In this document: positions 62,412-64,000 of the stretch, piece after piece
Layout: each line of letters starts with the position of its first letter
Numbering within the stretch: position 1 is the first letter of the stretch
Origin: Posidonia oceanica
Taxonomy: Eukaryota; Streptophyta; Magnoliopsida; Alismatales; Posidoniaceae
NCBI GenBank assembly: GCA_037176725.1
Contig: JAZBRS010000077.1
Location: forward strand, 4,836,001 to 4,900,000
DNA length: 64,000 nucleotides
Reading direction: 5' to 3'
Made by a program: the position numbers and the translations under genes
The notes under the pieces: model-generated
Databases searched by the model: none
Told to the model about the DNA's origin: nothing
The model's input: only the letters and a program-made list of their open reading frames with translations

Positions 62412-64000
62412 TGTAACATCCTGAACCTAGCTCTCTCTTTCTTTCTTTTACTAAATCCAAGCTGAATCAACAAATTTAAAACTAATACCCAACAGAAATA
62501 AAACTATTTTATATGCTTACCTAGAACCCTTGATGTGTGGCAGAGTGACTCCCTCCTATGTGCACTAGCAAAAGCTGCTCCTATCCTGCACTTGCCAAAA
62601 ACACATAAAACAAAGTACACATGAGTGACCACTTAAACGGTCACCCAGCACACACCCCACCAAAACCACTCTGCAACAACTGCTAAGGGAACCAACGTAA
62701 ACATGCCACAAAACAAACAGTCATAGGCATCCCATCTGGACGTCGCAACACCTCAACTGGGTAATCCACCATTGTCCAGCAAACAGCAAAACCAAAAAAC
62801 ATGCCTTTCAAAACTATTTTTCTCTTTCTTTTGAAAACCATATGCATGCTCTTTCAAAATCCTTTATGCACATTTGAGATGGCCACACTAGCAAAATAAA
62901 GCCTAAAACCAAACACCCAAGCACACCGCCTGGTCTCATGCACTCACTAGGCGAACTAGATAGCCAACAATGTCTGAATGCTCTCGCTTGCATCAAGAAC
63001 ATGCAACACAGCAAGCATCAAAGTCAAACACAAGGTCAAACAGTAATGCCACATAAGCATGCAGCAACCAAGACACACCAACCTCAGAAAAGTAGGCATC
63101 CAACTTTCGATGCCATAAATCCACAACCAGGCAATCTACCATTGCCCCACAAGCATAGATCCTTTAAAACATGCTTTTCAAAACCAATGCACTTTTCTTT
63201 CAAAATACATGCATCATTTGAAATCTCATTATGTTACTTGGAATGGCCACTCTTTGCCAAACCAAGCTCAAGCCAACATAAAACCACACACACACCCAAT
63301 GCAAAAACTAGTTGTGTCACTATGGCCATCAACGACCGACCTAGCAACAAGCAGTTGTAGAAGACTCCAGCTTCTCTCAACTGCACTGCCACGGTGGGCT
63401 ACCTCGTGTGGGAGGAACCACTGTCCTGGGAACTCATCCCTCAATTTATATTTCTCAGTATACACGGGGTAGCGTCCTTCCGATGCCCCTTTGGTGCCCG
63501 AGCACTTGGGGACTCTAATCACAGAACCAGCCAGCACCAGTACAGAGGGTAATCCGGACTCTTTCATTGGGCTCTACAGTACCACAAGCTCGGTATCCAT
63601 GCCCTGGGAATCGTAATCGACTTCTTTGAGGTCTCATCTCCCTACTCCATCGGTACTATCCTTCGGATACGTGGATCCATCCCAAAATCTCTGAAAACAA
63701 GGGACCTCATCCTAGGCAATTGACTCTCGACCATCTAGGGGAATCAGTCGTCCCTAGTCTGCAGGTTAGAAGCTTTGGTCTCGGTCCCTTAGAAAACCTT
63801 TTCCAAAACCTTTGCAAACTGATGCATTTTCTTTCAAAACATCATTTCGAAAACCATTTTGAAAATCAATTTAATATCATCTCAAAACCATATCCATTTT
63901 TTTTTAAACTGCTTTAAAATCATAACTCAAAGCACCACAAAAATTCCATGCCAAATCTTGCACGGAAAACCAAACCAAAGCTAGAACAACGGTCTCAAAG
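62412..64000 (-). repeat. Chr-4: related chromoviral LTR, 3' part, running off the right edge
   Basis: On minus it ends GGTTCAGGATGTTACA at 62,412. The sequence to 64,000 is homologous to Chr-3 and Chr-2 LTRs, for example GGAGTCACTCTGCCACACAT on minus near 62,545. Its left end coincides exactly with the break in the Chr-3 LTR. Whether it is a solo LTR or the 3' LTR of a full element cannot be seen. Confidence 0.78.

Overview
The window is intergenic, repeat-dominated DNA of a land plant with a large genome. I see no host gene. Almost every base belongs to nested or broken LTR retrotransposons of two groups. The first is very large Ty3/gypsy elements of the Tat/Ogre type, recognised by a gag plus aspartic protease, a G-patch-like segment, RT with a vestigial RNase H followed by a second archaeal-type RNase H, an integrase, a PBS matching the 3' end of tRNA-Arg, and LTRs of 4-6 kb. 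The second is chromoviruses, probably Tekay/Del-like, recognised by a chromodomain remnant, an LTR ending in GTTACA, and a tRNA-iMet-type PBS. The species cannot be named from this sequence.

Layout. Tat-1 (minus strand, from beyond the left edge to 21,226) is nearly complete: 5' LTR 16,108-21,226, gag, protease, RT/RNase H, integrase, then an extra sense-strand gene of DUF7745/plant-mobile-domain type, several tandem-repeat and hairpin arrays, a polypurine tract, and the first 158 bp of its 3' LTR. It sits inside the chromodomain codons of Chr-1 (plus strand; 3' LTR 21,361-23,419). Chr-1 abuts a pol fragment of an older element, Tat-3. Tat-2 (23,812-36,122, minus) is a non-coding derivative: two LTRs around only 1.95 kb holding a PBS, repeats with a Pol III B-box-like word, and a polypurine tract. 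The gag-protease half of Tat-3 follows (36,123-41,857), then its 5' LTR (about 41,880-43,929), which is cut by the chromoviral LTR Chr-2 (43,930-46,914). Chr-2 is in turn cut by Tat-4 (46,915-56,217, plus), which keeps its 5' LTR, gag and protease and then ends abruptly. Chr-3 (56,218-62,411, minus) has no gag or pol. Its 5' LTR is interrupted by the related LTR Chr-4, which runs off the right edge.

All coding copies are dead: nonsense codons, frameshifts, a lost second RT catalytic aspartate (YVDG for YVDD), a lost RNase H motif and a lost integrase zinc ligand. Many nonsense codons are TGG or CAG to TAG, or CGA to TGA, in CHG or CG context. This is what deamination of methylated cytosine in silenced plant transposons produces.

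The observations most worth following are: the DUF7745-like gene placed 3' of pol; the hairpin and tandem-repeat arrays between it and the 3' LTR; a candidate large intron running from an LTR splice donor to an acceptor just before gag; the shared amber codon in two gag copies; the B-box repeats of the non-coding derivative; and clusters of perfect palindromes in the chromoviral LTRs.
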